NCBI GenBank assembly: GCA_002423705.1
Contig: DINW01000017.1
Coordinates: forward strand, 124,267-144,761
Direction: 5' to 3'
DNA length: 20,495 nt
DNA from: Clostridium sp. UBA5530
GTDB taxonomy: Bacteria; Bacillota; Clostridia; Clostridiales; Clostridiaceae
The translations under genes were made by a program, and so were the position numbers. The notes beneath the pieces were generated by a model, which searched no databases, was not told the origin of the DNA, and saw nothing but the letters and a program-made list of their open reading frames with translations. Positions 1-7,672 of the stretch are shown here, one piece after another. Numbering within the stretch: the stretch's first letter is position 1; the number at the start of each line of letters is the position of its first letter.

Positions 1-1
1 G

Positions 2-49
2 TTCAACTAACATTCAGTTGGAATCTAAACTCCACCTGAAACTAAGTTT
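2..49. repeat. Cluster of small inverted repeats at the left edge
   Basis: Three short dyad symmetries lie back to back: positions 2-8 pair with 16-22 (one T-G pair), TGGA at 19-22 pairs with TCCA at 31-34, and AAACT at 39-43 pairs with AGTTT at 45-49. Such density in 48 bases suggests the end of a structured intergenic repeat or of an RNA leader. The window edge cuts it, so the whole element cannot be judged. It has no T tract, so it is not an obvious terminator. Confidence 0.35.
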
Positions 50-90
50 TACTTTATGGCATAGATTACAGAAATCATTAGGAGGATATG

Positions 91-495
91 ATGAATAGAA
101 AGAAATCAAGAGAAGTAGCAATGGAGTTATTATTTGAAAATAGTATAAAAAAAGAAGATACTAAAGATATTATTGAAAATTTTTTAGAAACTACAGAATA
201 TGACCTAGAAAATTTAGATATGAAATACATACAAGGAATTTTAAAAGGGGTTTCCGAAAATATAGAAAAAATAGATGAAATAATTGAAAAGTACTTAGTT
301 AACTGGAAGATTTCTAGAATATCAAAGGTTAATCTTGCTATATTAAGATTAGCTACATATGAAATTATTTTTGACAATGAAATTCCATTTAAGGTATCAA
401 TAAATGAAGCCTTAGATTTAGGTAAAAAATATTCGGATGAAAGTTCTGTATCATTTATTAATGGGGTATTAGATAATATATCAAAGAATATTTAA
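91..495 (+). CDS. nusB: Transcription antitermination factor NusB
   Basis: NusB is a small helical RNA-binding protein. With NusE (ribosomal protein S10) it binds boxA in rRNA leaders and prevents premature termination. The product is 134 residues, close to the usual 130-140. The N-terminal RKKSREVAMELLFE segment and the C-terminal pattern around SINEALDLGKKYSDE and FINGVLDNI are typical of the family. There are two adjacent ATG codons at 88 and 91; the second is chosen because AGGAGG at 80-85 is then 5 bases away rather than 2. It is the first gene seen of a ten-gene run ending with recN. Its promoter is not visible in the 90 bases available, and in related genomes an Asp23-family gene often lies upstream. 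Confidence 0.95.
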   Translation: MNRKKSREVAMELLFENSIKKEDTKDIIENFLETTEYDLENLDMKYIQGILKGVSENIEKIDEIIEKYLVNWKISRISKVNLAILRLATYEIIFDNEIPFKVSINEALDLGKKYSDESSVSFINGVLDNISKNI

Positions 496-509
496 GGAGA
501 GATGTAAGG

Positions 510-1358
510 ATGGGGAAGATTATTGATGGTAGAGCCTATGCCAAGGCTTTGAAAGGTGAAATGAAAGAACAGATTGAAAAAAATATAAAAAAATCTATAA
601 GAATACCTAAATTAGTCACTATACTTATTGGAAATGATGGGGGATCTATATATTATGTAAATAATCAAAAAAAAGTTTGTGAAGAGGTTGGAGTAGAGTT
701 TAAATTAATACATTTTGAAGAAAGTATTGAGGAAAAGGAACTATTAAATACTATAAATATCTTAAATGAAGATATGGCTGTTGATGGTATTATGCTTCAA
801 GTACCACTTCCTAAACATCTAAACCAAGATTTAATTACTAACAGTATCAACCCTAGAAAAGATGTGGATGGTCTTACAGATTATAATAACGGTAAGTTTT
901 ATAAAGGTGAAGAATCTTTTGTGCCATGTACACCAAGAAGTGTTATTCAGTTGATAAATTCAGTTGAGAAAACCATAAAAGGAAAAAGAGCAGTGGTTTT
1001 AGGAAGAAGTAACATAGTAGGTAAGCCTGTGGCTAATCTTTTATTGAAAGAAGATGCCACAGTGACCATATGTCACTCTAAAAGTGAAAACCTAAAAGAT
1101 TTATGTAAAGAAGCTGATATATTAGTGTCAGCCATTGGTCGACCTAACTTTGTAGATTGTACTTTTGTAAAAGAAGGAGCCATAGTTATTGATGTAGGTA
1201 CATCTTCTGTTAATAATAAAATATGTGGTGATGTCAATTACGAGGAGGTTCTTCCTAAAGCATCTGCAATAACTCCAGTGCCAGGTGGTGTAGGGGCACT
1301 AACTACTACTTTACTGATAAAAAATACTTGCGAGGCATGGGAAAAAAATGTTCGTTAA
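510..1358 (+). CDS. folD: Methylenetetrahydrofolate dehydrogenase FolD, probably lacking cyclohydrolase activity
   Basis: FolD oxidises 5,10-methylene-THF to 5,10-methenyl-THF with NADP and, in bifunctional forms, hydrolyses it to 10-formyl-THF. The 282-residue length is normal. Visible family signatures are KIIDGR at the start, DGIMLQVPLPKH near 93-104, NPRKDVDGL near 114-122, the nucleotide-binding GRSNIVGKPVA near 166, and ITPVPGGVGALTT near 255-267. The odd feature is in the active-site YVxxK motif: the sequence reads YVNNQKK, so Gln53 stands where the catalytic lysine (Lys54 of E. coli FolD) should be. That lysine is required for the cyclohydrolase step, and Clostridium perfringens FolD is reported to be dehydrogenase-only, with a separate FchA cyclohydrolase. 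I infer the same here. AGGAG at 495-499 overlaps the nusB end and sets the ATG. The 3' end overlaps xseA by 11 bases. Confidence 0.95.
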   Translation: MGKIIDGRAYAKALKGEMKEQIEKNIKKSIRIPKLVTILIGNDGGSIYYVNNQKKVCEEVGVEFKLIHFEESIEEKELLNTINILNEDMAVDGIMLQVPLPKHLNQDLITNSINPRKDVDGLTDYNNGKFYKGEESFVPCTPRSVIQLINSVEKTIKGKRAVVLGRSNIVGKPVANLLLKEDATVTICHSKSENLKDLCKEADILVSAIGRPNFVDCTFVKEGAIVIDVGTSSVNNKICGDVNYEEVLPKASAITPVPGGVGALTTTLLIKNTCEAWEKNVR

Positions 1359-2550
1359 AACTTTGACTGTATCTGCCCTAAACAATTATGTAAAAAAAAT
1401 TATAGATGGGGATGTGATATTAAATAATGTTTCTTTAAAGGGAGAAATTTCAAACCTAAAGATTCACAGTAGTGGACATATATACTTTTCTTTAAAAGAT
1501 GAGTTCTCTAAAATAAGCTGTGTTATGTTTAAAGATAGAGCACAATACATTAACTTTAACTTGCAAGAAGGACAGAAAGTTCAACTTAGCGGTAAAGTAA
1601 AGGCTTATGATAAAGAGGGAGTTTATCAGATGTATTGCAATACCATAAAATTAGATGGTGTTGGAGATGTTTATGCAGCTTTTTTGGAAATGAAAGATAA
1701 GCTTGAACGTAAAGGTGTTTTTAAAGCAGAACACAAGAAAGCAATACCTTTGTTGCCTAAAAAAGTTGGAATCATAACATCACCTACTGGTGCTGCTATT
1801 AGGGATATAATAAATGTTGTAAAAAGACGGAATAAGAACATATCATTAATTATACATCCTTGTTTAGTCCAAGGAAAAGATGCATCTAAAACCGTTATTC
1901 AAGGAATAAAGGAATTAAATAATAAATGTGATATCGATGTTATTATAATAGCCAGAGGAGGAGGCTCCATAGAAGATTTATGGGCTTTTAATGATGAAGA
2001 ATTAGCAATGGCTATATATGACTCAAAGAAACCTATAATAACAGGGATTGGACATGAAATAGATTTTACTATTGCGGACTTTGTGGCAGACATGAGGGCT
2101 CCAACTCCATCAGCGGCTGCTGAAATAGTAATACCTTCGTTAGATGAGCTTTTATCAAATATAAAAAAAGAAGAAAAAGTATTAAAGAATGCCATGGATA
2201 GAATTCTTAATGAAAGTATTTTAGATATTAAAATTTTGGAAAGACAGTTGGAAGAATTTAATCCTAAAAATGTAGTGGTAAATCAATATTATATTATTGA
2301 TACTTTAAAGGAAAAACTAAATAAGGCTATAGAACATGATATATTTATAAATAAAACCAATTTAGGCAATCTAAACAATTCTTTGATGAGTAATAACCCT
2401 ATTTCTGTTCTTAGTAAAGGATATTCAATCATAGAAGATGAGGAAAACAATGTAATATGTTCTAAAGAAGGTTTGAGTACGGAAAAGCATATAAATATTA
2501 TATTGAAAAATGGAAAAGTTAAAGGAAACTTTTCGCCTATAAATAGGTAG
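1348..2550 (+). CDS. xseA: Exodeoxyribonuclease VII large subunit
   Basis: This is the catalytic large subunit of exonuclease VII, which degrades single-stranded DNA from both ends to short oligonucleotides and acts in repair. At 400 residues it has normal length. An N-terminal OB-fold for ssDNA binding spans about residues 1-105 (KGEISNLKIHSSGHIYFSLK). The catalytic domain shows ITSPTGAAIRDI at 143-154, IARGGGSIEDLWAFNDEELA at 201-220, and GHEIDFTIADFVADMRAPTP near 235-254. A coiled-coil-like charged segment follows from about 265 to 345. The ATG at 1348 overlaps the last 11 bases of folD, so translation is probably coupled. A GAGG at 1332-1335 is a rather distant ribosome-binding site, which agrees with coupling. 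The small subunit follows 10 bases later. Confidence 0.96.
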   Translation: MFVKTLTVSALNNYVKKIIDGDVILNNVSLKGEISNLKIHSSGHIYFSLKDEFSKISCVMFKDRAQYINFNLQEGQKVQLSGKVKAYDKEGVYQMYCNTIKLDGVGDVYAAFLEMKDKLERKGVFKAEHKKAIPLLPKKVGIITSPTGAAIRDIINVVKRRNKNISLIIHPCLVQGKDASKTVIQGIKELNNKCDIDVIIIARGGGSIEDLWAFNDEELAMAIYDSKKPIITGIGHEIDFTIADFVADMRAPTPSAAAEIVIPSLDELLSNIKKEEKVLKNAMDRILNESILDIKILERQLEEFNPKNVVVNQYYIIDTLKEKLNKAIEHDIFINKTNLGNLNNSLMSNNPISVLSKGYSIIEDEENNVICSKEGLSTEKHINIILKNGKVKGNFSPINR

Positions 2551-2560
2551 TGGAGGTATT

Positions 2561-2776
2561 ATGGTAAAAAAATCCGAGAAATATGAGGATATTCTAGAAA
2601 AGCTAAAAGATATTGTGAATCTAATGGAAGAAAATCAATTATCAATAGATGAAGCCATGAAAAAATATGAAGAAGGAGTAAAACTTTGCAACAAGTTATA
2701 CTCTATGTTAAATGGTTATGAAGAAAAAATAATGATTCTGAAAGATAATAAAGAAGAGGTATTTAAGGTAGAATGA
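2561..2776 (+). CDS. xseB: Exodeoxyribonuclease VII small subunit
   Basis: XseB is the small helical subunit that binds several-fold to XseA to form exonuclease VII. The 71-residue product is of family length. The pattern YEDILEKLKDIVNLMEENQL, then SIDEAMKKYEEGVKLC, is the classic two-helix hairpin of XseB with the conserved L-E-x-IV and EAMKxYEEGxKL motifs. The ATG follows TGGAGG at 2551-2556 with good spacing. The stop codon overlaps the ispA start as ATGA (2773-2776), which indicates translational coupling. Confidence 0.95.
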   Translation: MVKKSEKYEDILEKLKDIVNLMEENQLSIDEAMKKYEEGVKLCNKLYSMLNGYEEKIMILKDNKEEVFKVE

Positions 2777-3642
2777 GAAATGAAGAAAGATACAAGAGAC
2801 TTATAGAAGACTACATTAAGGATTATTTTAAAAACAAAAATGGATATAATAAAGTGATATATGAGTCAATGAATTACAGTTTAACTGTGGGGGGCAAAAG
2901 AATAAGGCCTATACTCATGGTTATGACTTATAGATTGTACAAGGAAAATCTAGATAGAATATTACCCCTTGCTTTAGCAATAGAGATGATTCATACCTAT
3001 TCTTTAATTCATGATGATCTACCAGCTATGGACAATGATGATTTGAGAAGAGGAAAACCAACTAACCATAAAATTTATGGAGAAGCTATTGCAATTTTAG
3101 CTGGAGATGGTCTTTTAAATGAAGCCATGAATATTATGTTTAGTACTTCTATAAAAGAAGGAAAAGAGGCCTTAGAGGCTTCTGAAGTAATTAGCAATTC
3201 TTCAGGCTGTGAGGGGATGATAGGTGGTCAAGTAGTTGACATACTGAGTGAAGATAAGGAAATATCATTGGATGAACTTTTATATATGCATAATAATAAA
3301 ACAGGTGCATTAATTACAGCCTCAGTATTAGCCGGAGGTATAATGGGAGGAGCTTCTCAAAGTGATATTAATAAGTTAAGAGTATTTGGAGAGAAGCTAG
3401 GGCTTGCTTTTCAGATTAAAGATGATATTTTAGATATAGAAGGAAATGCAAATGTACTAGGAAAATCCCAAAGTGATGCAGAAAATAATAAGAGTAATTT
3501 TATAAAATTTTATGGAATAGATAGATGCAAGGAGTATAATAAAGAATTAACGGAACAATGTATTGATATATTACAAAATTTAAATAAAGATACTGAAGAC
3601 TTAGAAGATTTAACTTTAGAATTATTAAACAGGAATTTTTAA
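2773..3642 (+). CDS. ispA: Farnesyl/geranyl diphosphate synthase (polyprenyl synthetase family)
   Basis: This short-chain E-prenyltransferase condenses dimethylallyl diphosphate with isopentenyl diphosphate to make geranyl and farnesyl diphosphate, precursors of undecaprenyl phosphate and quinones. The product is 289 residues. It has GGKRIRP at 40-46 for diphosphate binding, the first aspartate-rich motif DDLPAMD at 81-87 (DDxxxxD, the bacterial farnesyl type), GQVVD near 152, and the second motif DDILD at 217-221. Exact chain length cannot be settled from sequence alone, but the DDxxxxD form and length argue for C15. The start ATG overlaps the xseB stop. dxs follows immediately, so the operon pairs the first step of the MEP pathway with chain elongation. 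Confidence 0.93.
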   Translation: MRNEERYKRLIEDYIKDYFKNKNGYNKVIYESMNYSLTVGGKRIRPILMVMTYRLYKENLDRILPLALAIEMIHTYSLIHDDLPAMDNDDLRRGKPTNHKIYGEAIAILAGDGLLNEAMNIMFSTSIKEGKEALEASEVISNSSGCEGMIGGQVVDILSEDKEISLDELLYMHNNKTGALITASVLAGGIMGGASQSDINKLRVFGEKLGLAFQIKDDILDIEGNANVLGKSQSDAENNKSNFIKFYGIDRCKEYNKELTEQCIDILQNLNKDTEDLEDLTLELLNRNF

Positions 3643-3663
3643 AGGAATAGGAGAGGTACTCCA

Positions 3664-5511
3664 ATGTTAGAAAAATATAATAAACCAGAAGACATAAAGA
3701 ATATGTCTTTCCCTGAGTTAAATATATTGGCTAAGGATATAAGAAATTTTTTAATACATAGTGTAGCAAAAACTGGAGGACATTTAGCTTCTAATTTAGG
3801 AGTTGTAGAACTCTCAATTAGCTTATTTAATGTGTTTAATTTGGAAAAAGATAAAATAGTTTGGGACGTAGGTCACCAAAGTTACGTTCATAAGATATTG
3901 ACAGGAAGAAAAGATGAGTTTCATACCTTAAGAAAATTTAAAGGATTAAGTGGATTTCCTAAGAGGCATGAAAGTATTTATGACGCCTTTGATACTGGGC
4001 ATAGCAGTACATCCATATCTGCAGCATTAGGTATGGCTAGGGCAAGAGATATATTGGGTAAAAAATTTAATGTTGTTGCAGTTATAGGCGATGGAGCCCT
4101 TACTGGTGGTATGGCCTTGGAAGCTTTAAATGACTTAGGGTTTAATAAAACTAAGGTCATAATTATCCTCAATGATAATCAGATGTCTATATCAGAGAAT
4201 GTTGGGGGTCTTTCAACCTATCTAAGTAATTTAAGAATAGATCCAAGTTATAATAAACTTAAAAATGAGTTTAACTCTACTATGGAGAAAACTGTTCTAG
4301 GAAAATCTATTGTAACTTCAATAAATAAAGTTAAAGACAGCATTAAGCAAATAATAGTTCCTGGTATGCTTTTTGAAGAAATGGGTATTAAGTATCTAGG
4401 GCCCATTGATGGACATAATATAAAAGAATTAAGTAAGGTTTTAGATATGGCAAAGAATCTAAATGAACCTGTGATAATTCATACCATAACTCAAAAAGGA
4501 AAGGGATATGAATTTGCAGAAGCAAAACCCAATAAATTTCATGCAGTAGGTCCCTTTAATCCAGATACAGGAGAAACTAATAAAAAGAATCAGTTAACAT
4601 ATTCTCAAGGCTTTGGTGAAGAAATGGTAAAAATAGCAGAAGATAACGAAAAAGTAGTAGCAATAACTGCTGCTATGACTGAAGGAACAGGGTTGGAAAA
4701 GTATTCAAAGCTATTTCCTAAAAGATTCTTTGATGTTGGTATAGCAGAACAGCATGGGGTAACTTTGGCTGCAGGTTTAGCTGCTGAGGGCATTAAGCCT
4801 GTATTTGCGGTTTATTCAACCTTTCTACAAAGAGCATATGATCAAGTGCTTCATGATGTATGCATACAAAAATTGCCTGTAGTTTTTGCTATAGATAGAG
4901 CTGGAATTGTAGGAGAAGACGGCGAAACCCATCAAGGGGTTTTTGATATATCATATTTAACGTCTATGCCTAATATGACAATTATGTCTCCTAAGTCCAT
5001 AGAAGATTTAAAAGTTATGTTAAGGTGGGCTATTACATATGACAGGCCAGTTGCCATAAGATATCCACGGGGAGGAGACGATCCTTTAATAAGTTATAAG
5101 TCTATGGAAAAGGTGACTTTAGGAAAATGGAATGTGATAAGTGAAGGTGAAGAAATTGCCATAATTGCTACGGGTAAAATGGTAGACACTGCATTAAAGG
5201 CAAAAGAAGTTTTGAAAACAAAGGGTATTAATCCCTTAATAATAGATGCTTGTTTTATAAAACCACTAGATAAAAAAATCATAGAACAATTAGTTGAAAA
5301 GAAATATAAAATTTTAACTATTGAGGATAATGCAATAATTGGTGGAATGGGTTCTTTTATATTAAGTTATGTAAATTCTTTAAAGAAACCCTTTGTAATA
5401 AAAAATTTAGGATATAGGGATAAATTTGTACCACATGGAGATACAAAGGCTTTATATAAATTATTTAATTTAGACGTAGATTCTATTGTTAATGAAATTT
5501 TACAGTTGTAA
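3664..5511 (+). CDS. dxs: 1-deoxy-D-xylulose-5-phosphate synthase
   Basis: DXS condenses pyruvate and glyceraldehyde 3-phosphate, using thiamine diphosphate, to give 1-deoxyxylulose 5-phosphate, the entry point of the MEP isoprenoid pathway; the product also feeds thiamine and pyridoxal synthesis in some bacteria. The 615-residue length is typical. Family residues are visible in order: GGHLASNLG with His40, WDVGHQSYVHKILTGR with His71, the thiamine motif GDGALTGG from 142 with Asn171 downstream, the glutamate-containing VGIAEQHGVTLAAGLA in the pyrimidine domain, and DRAGIVGEDGETHQGVFD. The C-terminal transketolase-like domain is complete. AGGAGAGG precedes the ATG. The gap to ispA is 21 bases, so co-transcription is likely. 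Confidence 0.97.
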   Translation: MLEKYNKPEDIKNMSFPELNILAKDIRNFLIHSVAKTGGHLASNLGVVELSISLFNVFNLEKDKIVWDVGHQSYVHKILTGRKDEFHTLRKFKGLSGFPKRHESIYDAFDTGHSSTSISAALGMARARDILGKKFNVVAVIGDGALTGGMALEALNDLGFNKTKVIIILNDNQMSISENVGGLSTYLSNLRIDPSYNKLKNEFNSTMEKTVLGKSIVTSINKVKDSIKQIIVPGMLFEEMGIKYLGPIDGHNIKELSKVLDMAKNLNEPVIIHTITQKGKGYEFAEAKPNKFHAVGPFNPDTGETNKKNQLTYSQGFGEEMVKIAEDNEKVVAITAAMTEGTGLEKYSKLFPKRFFDVGIAEQHGVTLAAGLAAEGIKPVFAVYSTFLQRAYDQVLHDVCIQKLPVVFAIDRAGIVGEDGETHQGVFDISYLTSMPNMTIMSPKSIEDLKVMLRWAITYDRPVAIRYPRGGDDPLISYKSMEKVTLGKWNVISEGEEIAIIATGKMVDTALKAKEVLKTKGINPLIIDACFIKPLDKKIIEQLVEKKYKILTIEDNAIIGGMGSFILSYVNSLKKPFVIKNLGYRDKFVPHGDTKALYKLFNLDVDSIVNEILQL

Positions 5512-5537
5512 TGACGTAAGGATAAGGAGCTTTAAAC

Positions 5538-6347
5538 ATGGGAGAATCAAAGGAAAGATTGGATATTCTATTAGTAGAAAAGGGTTATTTCCCTTCTAGA
5601 GAAAGGGCAAAAGCTAATATTATGGCCGGAAATATATTCGTAGATGGAATGAGAGTAGATAAAGCTGGAGAAAAAATTAAACTAAATAGTGATATAGAAG
5701 TGAGAGGTCATGACTTGCCTTATGTAAGTCGAGGGGGATTAAAACTTGAAAAGGCTATAGGAGAATTTTCAATAGATTTAAGTAATAAAGTTACTATGGA
5801 TGTAGGTGCATCTACAGGAGGATTCACAGATTGTATGCTTCAAAATGGAGCTAAAAAAGTATTTTCTGTAGATGTAGGATATGGTCAATTTGCTTGGAAG
5901 CTTCGAACGGATTCAAGGGTAGTATGCATGGAAAGGACTAATATCCGATATGTAGATAAGGAACAGATAGGTGAAGATATAGATTTTTCTAGTATCGATG
6001 TATCATTTATTTCTCTGAAGAAAGTTATACCAAAGGTAAGGGAACTTTTAAGTGATGATGGAGAAATTATGGCTCTTATAAAGCCACAATTTGAAGCTGG
6101 AAGAGATAAGGTAGGTAAAAAGGGCGTTGTTAGGGAAGCCGCTACCCATATAGAAGTGATTAAAACCATTGTTGAATTTTTAATGGAATCAGATTTAAGG
6201 ATAATAAATTTGAGTTTTTCACCCATAAAAGGGCCTGAAGGAAATATAGAATATTTAATATATTGCTCTAAAGATAAAAATAAACATTCATACTTCAATG
6301 AATCTTTAATAGAAGATGTAGTTAGAAAATCTCATGAAAGCTTATAA
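5538..6347 (+). CDS. tlyA: TlyA family S4/FtsJ RNA methyltransferase
   Basis: TlyA-type proteins are predicted 2'-O-methyltransferases of rRNA that use S-adenosylmethionine; some members also have hemolysin-like annotations with little support. The 269-residue protein begins with an S4 RNA-binding domain at about 5-65 (ERLDILLVEKGYFPSRERAK, then GNIFVDG), followed by the linker SRGGLKL with Lys69. An FtsJ-like Rossmann domain follows, with DVGASTGGFTDCML at 88-101 as the cofactor-binding loop, DVGYGQ at 112-117, DVSFISL and LIKPQFEAGR as catalytic-face motifs. The ribosome-binding site AAGGAGC is at 5524-5530. It lies 26 bases after dxs and 22 bases before nadK, in the same order as in other Firmicutes. 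The exact rRNA target in this organism is not known from sequence. Confidence 0.92.
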   Translation: MGESKERLDILLVEKGYFPSRERAKANIMAGNIFVDGMRVDKAGEKIKLNSDIEVRGHDLPYVSRGGLKLEKAIGEFSIDLSNKVTMDVGASTGGFTDCMLQNGAKKVFSVDVGYGQFAWKLRTDSRVVCMERTNIRYVDKEQIGEDIDFSSIDVSFISLKKVIPKVRELLSDDGEIMALIKPQFEAGRDKVGKKGVVREAATHIEVIKTIVEFLMESDLRIINLSFSPIKGPEGNIEYLIYCSKDKNKHSYFNESLIEDVVRKSHESL

Positions 6348-6369
6348 AGGGTATAAAGTTGGTGAGGAT

Positions 6370-7215
6370 ATGAAAACAATTGGAATTAATGTTAATACTA
6401 CAAAAGACAAAGATGGAAGGGTTACACAAAGTATCAAAGAAATAATTCAGAGTAAAATGGATTCAAAAATTATTGTATTTAGGGATTCAGAGAATTTAGA
6501 TGAAAGTAATTGCAAAAATTTAGATTTTATAATAACCCTAGGAGGGGATGGCACCATATTAAGTACAGCAAGAATAGTATCTAAATATGGCATACCTATT
6601 TTAGGGGTAAATATAGGTACTTTAGGATTTTTAGCTGGGGTAGAGATATCACATTTTGAGGAAGCTATAGAAAATATAAGAGAAGGCCACTATTTGATTG
6701 AAGATAGGATAATGTTAGCAGGTGAGGTTTATGAAAAACAGTTCTATGCTCTTAATGATATAGCTATACAAAAAGAAACTTTAGGTAGAATAATAAATTT
6801 TGTTGTAGAGGTTAATAATAATTTTTATGCTTCCTTTATGGCTGACGGTGTTATATTTTCAACACCAACTGGATCCACCGCATATTCTTTATCTGCAGGT
6901 GGGCCTGTAATATTTCCTACCCTTGATGTCATAGAGATAACTCCTATTTGTCCTCATACACAAGGAATAAAAACTTTAATAATTCCTTGTGATTTAGACA
7001 TAAAAATAACAATAAAATCTAAGGACAAAAATGTAATATTAAGTGTTGATGGACAAGAATCTATAAAGTTAGAAAAGGAATCTTCTATAAATTTAGCTAA
7101 AAGCCCATATATATGTAAAGTAATAAGACTTGACAATTATGACTATTTTGATATATTAAGAAATAAAATTCTTTGGAGAACCATGGAATGTGCAGGTGAT
7201 AATTATGAAAAGTAA
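6370..7215 (+). CDS. nadK: NAD kinase
   Basis: NAD kinase phosphorylates NAD to NADP with ATP or polyphosphate and sets the NADP(H) pool. From the ATG at 6370 the product is 281 residues, the usual size. The hallmark GGDGT is at 58-62, followed by GVNIGTLGFL, the ALNDIAIQ substrate motif, and the glycine-rich TPTGSTAYSLSAGGP. An in-frame ATG lies upstream at 6334 inside tlyA, but GGTGAGG at 6361-6367 directly precedes 6370 and family N-termini begin with MKTIGI-like strands, so I take the later start. The gene overlaps argR by 11 bases. NADP supply beside FolD, which uses NADP, is suggestive but may be coincidental. Confidence 0.95.
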   Translation: MKTIGINVNTTKDKDGRVTQSIKEIIQSKMDSKIIVFRDSENLDESNCKNLDFIITLGGDGTILSTARIVSKYGIPILGVNIGTLGFLAGVEISHFEEAIENIREGHYLIEDRIMLAGEVYEKQFYALNDIAIQKETLGRIINFVVEVNNNFYASFMADGVIFSTPTGSTAYSLSAGGPVIFPTLDVIEITPICPHTQGIKTLIIPCDLDIKITIKSKDKNVILSVDGQESIKLEKESSINLAKSPYICKVIRLDNYDYFDILRNKILWRTMECAGDNYEK

Positions 7216-7654
7216 TAGGCATAAAAAAATATTAGAGCTCATTGAAATGAAAGATGTAGAAACTCAAGAGGATTTAGCTGAAGATCTTAAAAAAAATGGT
7301 TTTGATGTAACTCAAGCAACTGTATCAAGAGACATTAAAAATTTAAAATTGGTGAAAGTACTAACCAATAAGGGAACTTATAAGTATGTAAGTCCTTCAA
7401 AAAATATGAATGGATTCTCAGATAAGCTAGTAAACGTATTCTCTCATACAGTAATGTCAGTAGAACAGGTAGATAACTTTGTAGTGATAAAAACATTATC
7501 TGGTTCCGCACCAGCTGCTGCGGAAGCATTAGACACTTTAAATTTAAGTGAGGTGGCGGGAACTATAGCTGGAGATAATACTATATTTATTTTAGCTAGG
7601 AATAAAGAAATGGCTACAGAAATCGTAAGTAAAATAAACGATATAATTGAGTAA
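7205..7654 (+). CDS. argR: Arginine repressor ArgR/AhrC
   Basis: ArgR is a hexameric transcriptional regulator that, with arginine as corepressor, represses arginine biosynthesis and can activate catabolism. From the ATG at 7205 it has 149 residues, matching the family. The N-terminal winged helix-turn-helix is at about 1-65, with TQATVSRDIKNLKLVKV at 36-52 as the recognition region. The C-terminal oligomerisation and arginine-binding domain has GTIAGDNTIF at 119-128. Most family members read GDDT here, so Asn125 replaces the second aspartate that contacts arginine. A further upstream ATG at 7190 is ignored because AGGTG at 7195-7199 fits 7205. The start lies inside nadK, so translation is probably coupled. 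Confidence 0.94.
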   Translation: MKSNRHKKILELIEMKDVETQEDLAEDLKKNGFDVTQATVSRDIKNLKLVKVLTNKGTYKYVSPSKNMNGFSDKLVNVFSHTVMSVEQVDNFVVIKTLSGSAPAAAEALDTLNLSEVAGTIAGDNTIFILARNKEMATEIVSKINDIIE

Positions 7655-7672
7655 GAGTAAGGTGGGAAATGA

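Noticed and set aside
5885..6298. A 137-codon open frame on the minus strand inside tlyA
   Set aside because: It is entirely antisense to a well-supported gene, has no convincing ribosome-binding site, and its composition is what an A+T-rich complementary strand gives by chance.
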